The notes below the pieces were generated by a model. That model saw nothing but the letters and a program-made list of their open reading frames with translations. It had not been told where the DNA came from and did not search any database. DNA of 64,000 nt from Agrobacterium sp. a22-2 (GTDB lineage: Bacteria > Pseudomonadota > Alphaproteobacteria > Rhizobiales > Rhizobiaceae): assembly GCF_012276985.1 (NCBI RefSeq), contig NZ_JAAXMM010000017.1:62001-126000 (forward strand), given 5' to 3'. The first letter of the stretch is position 1, and every line of letters starts with the position of its first letter. Positions 62,533 to 64,000 of the stretch are shown here, piece after piece. Both the position numbers and the translations under genes were made by a program.

Positions 62533-64000
62533 ATGAGCAGGATTGAAAAGCACGGACTGGCCATCGAAGCAGCCCTTCATGATTTCCTGGTGGAAGAGGC
62601 TTTGCCCGGCAGCGGTATCGACGCGGACCCGTTCTTTGCGGCGTTTTCGGCCATCATCCATGATCTGGCGCCGCGCAACAGAGCGCTCCTGCAGACGCGA
62701 GACGACATGCAGGCCCGGATCGATGCCTGGTATCGCGACAATGGCGCGCCATCGGATCTCTCGGTCTACGAGGCCTTCCTGCGAGAGATCGGCTACCTGC
62801 TGCCCGAAGGGCCGGACTTTGCCGTTGCGACCAGCAATGTCGATCCGGAAATTGCCGAAATTGCCGGTCCGCAATTGGTCGTGCCGGTCATGAATGCCCG
62901 CTATGCGCTGAACGCCGCCAATGCCCGCTGGGGCTCGCTCTACGATGCGCTCTACGGCACCGACGCGATCTCGGAAGAGGATGGCGCGGAAAAGTGCAAG
63001 GGATACAACCCGGTCCGCGGCGCAAAGGTCATCGCCTGGGCCCGCGACTTTCTGGATGCGTCTGCCCCCCTGGCCGAAGGCAAGTGGAGCGCGGTGACCA
63101 ACCTGAGCATCGTCTCGCGCGGCCTTGCCATCGGCATTGGCGAGGGACGAATCACCTCCTTGAAGGACGCCGGACAATTTGCCGGCTACATGGGCGATCC
63201 GTCCATGCCGACATCGGTGCTTCTGCGCAAGAACGGCCTGCATACCGAGATCGCCATCGACGCCGATGGCACGATCGGTCGGACGGATCCGGCCCATATC
63301 AACGACATCAGGCTCGAATCGGCAATCACCACGATCATGGACTGCGAAGATTCGGTAGCCGCGGTCGATGCCGAAGATAAGGTCGTCGTCTATGGCAACT
63401 GGCTCGGCCTGATGAAGGGTGACCTGGAGGAGCAGGTCGTCAAGGGCAGCCGAAGCTTTACCCGCACCCTCAATCCCGACCTGACCTTCACCGCACCGGA
63501 CGGCTCGGTCTTTGAACTGCATTGCCGTTCGCTGATGCTGATCCGCAATGTCGGTCACCTCATGACCAATCCGGCGATCCTCGACCGGGACGGCAATGAG
63601 GTTCCGGAAGGCATTATGGATGCCATCATCACCGGCCTGATCGCGCTTCACGATGTCGGCCCGAACGGTCGTCGCAAGAATTCCCGAGCCGGGTCGATGT
63701 ATGTCGTCAAGCCGAAGATGCATGGGCCGGAAGAGGTCGCCTTTGCCTGCGAGATCTTCAGCCGCGTCGAACAGGCGCTCGGCATGGCGGAAAACACCAT
63801 CAAGATGGGCATCATGGATGAGGAGCGCCGCACCACGGTCAACCTCAAGGAGTGTATCCGCGCCGCCAAGGACCGGGTCGTGTTCATCAATACCGGCTTT
63901 CTCGATCGCACCGGTGATGAGATCCATACCTCCATGGAAGCCGGCCCGATGATCCGCAAGGGCGACATGAAACAGGCATCCTGGATTGCGGCCTACGAAA
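62533..64000 (+). CDS. glcB: Malate synthase G, N-terminal part (3' cut by window edge)
   Basis: Glyoxylate-bypass enzyme that condenses glyoxylate with acetyl-CoA. About 489 residues of some 720 are visible. The length, the early VVPVMNARYALNAANARWGSLYDALYG block and the TIM-barrel region with TTIMDCEDSVAAVDAEDK and NVGHLMTNPAI identify the G isoform and not the shorter A form. The ATG at 62533 has GGAG about seven bases upstream. The end lies outside the window. Its promoter should be in the 111-base gap after the orphan HyuA-like gene. Confidence 0.95.
   Translation, partial: MSRIEKHGLAIEAALHDFLVEEALPGSGIDADPFFAAFSAIIHDLAPRNRALLQTRDDMQARIDAWYRDNGAPSDLSVYEAFLREIGYLLPEGPDFAVATSNVDPEIAEIAGPQLVVPVMNARYALNAANARWGSLYDALYGTDAISEEDGAEKCKGYNPVRGAKVIAWARDFLDASAPLAEGKWSAVTNLSIVSRGLAIGIGEGRITSLKDAGQFAGYMGDPSMPTSVLLRKNGLHTEIAIDADGTIGRTDPAHINDIRLESAITTIMDCEDSVAAVDAEDKVVVYGNWLGLMKGDLEEQVVKGSRSFTRTLNPDLTFTAPDGSVFELHCRSLMLIRNVGHLMTNPAILDRDGNEVPEGIMDAIITGLIALHDVGPNGRRKNSRAGSMYVVKPKMHGPEEVAFACEIFSRVEQALGMAENTIKMGIMDEERRTTVNLKECIRAAKDRVVFINTGFLDRTGDEIHTSMEAGPMIRKGDMKQASWIAAYE

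Overview
The window reads as a chromosomal segment of an alphaproteobacterium of the order Rhizobiales, most likely family Rhizobiaceae (Rhizobium/Agrobacterium/Sinorhizobium relatives). The basis is gene content and order (hemE-origin-maf-aroE-coaE-dnaQ-secB, trpFBA-accD-folC, addBA, ahcY-ptsH-EIIA-hprK-chvG-chvI-pckA, hisB-hisHAFE-coaA, hslVU-glcB), a DivL-type cell-cycle kinase, ChvG/ChvI, high GC with AT-rich control regions, and GANTC (CcrM) sites in the origin. It is core chromosome: I see no insertion sequence, prophage, CRISPR array, tRNA or rRNA, and every recognised gene looks intact apart from the two cut by the window edges (leuS and glcB).

Layout. 1-1.85 kb, plus strand: leuS end, lptE, holA. 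1.9-10.6 kb, minus strand: hemE, hemJ, rho, mnmE, mnmG, rsmG, parA, parB, all pointing away from a probable replication origin at 10608-11009 (AT-rich stretch, two perfect DnaA boxes one helical turn apart, further imperfect boxes, GANTC sites). 11-24 kb: pyruvate phosphate dikinase regulator, maf, aroE, coaE, dnaQ (plus); secB and fxsA (minus); Tim44-like, mltA, Smr, XRE regulator, gyrB (plus); nitroreductase (minus); phaZ and a DUF2852 protein (plus). Four clear parS sites and one weaker copy lie between 4.2 and 21.3 kb on both sides of the origin, so the window holds the origin plus the chromosome-partitioning centromere and its parAB genes.

24-30 kb, plus strand: YgjP-type metalloprotease, trpF-trpB-trpA-accD-folC. 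30-47.8 kb, minus strand: trxA, addA/addB recombination nuclease, murU and a tsaE-amgK fusion (peptidoglycan recycling plus tRNA t6A synthesis), divL, ahcY with a large palindromic operator, the phosphotransferase branch HPr/EIIA/short HprK, and the ChvG-ChvI envelope/acid sensor pair. 48-52.8 kb, plus strand: pckA, arfB, a BON-LysM protein, alkB and a GT87-like membrane protein. 52.8-57 kb, minus strand: hisB-hisH-hisA-hisF-hisE-coaA. 57-64 kb, plus strand: hslV-hslU, a DUF1402 protein with lytic-transglycosylase-like motifs, an orphan hydantoinase/oxoprolinase-family gene, and the start of glcB.

The genes join chromosome replication and segregation (oriC, parABS, gyrB, holA, dnaQ, divL), envelope upkeep (lptE, mltA, amgK-murU, ChvGI, DUF1402) and carbon control (HPr/HprK, ChvGI, pckA, glcB). 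No wholly new system is evident. The items most worth a second look are the parS variants that share stop codons, the tsaE-amgK/murU arrangement, the near-perfect 32-bp palindrome upstream of ahcY, the DUF1402 protein, and the degraded zinc ribbon of AccD.
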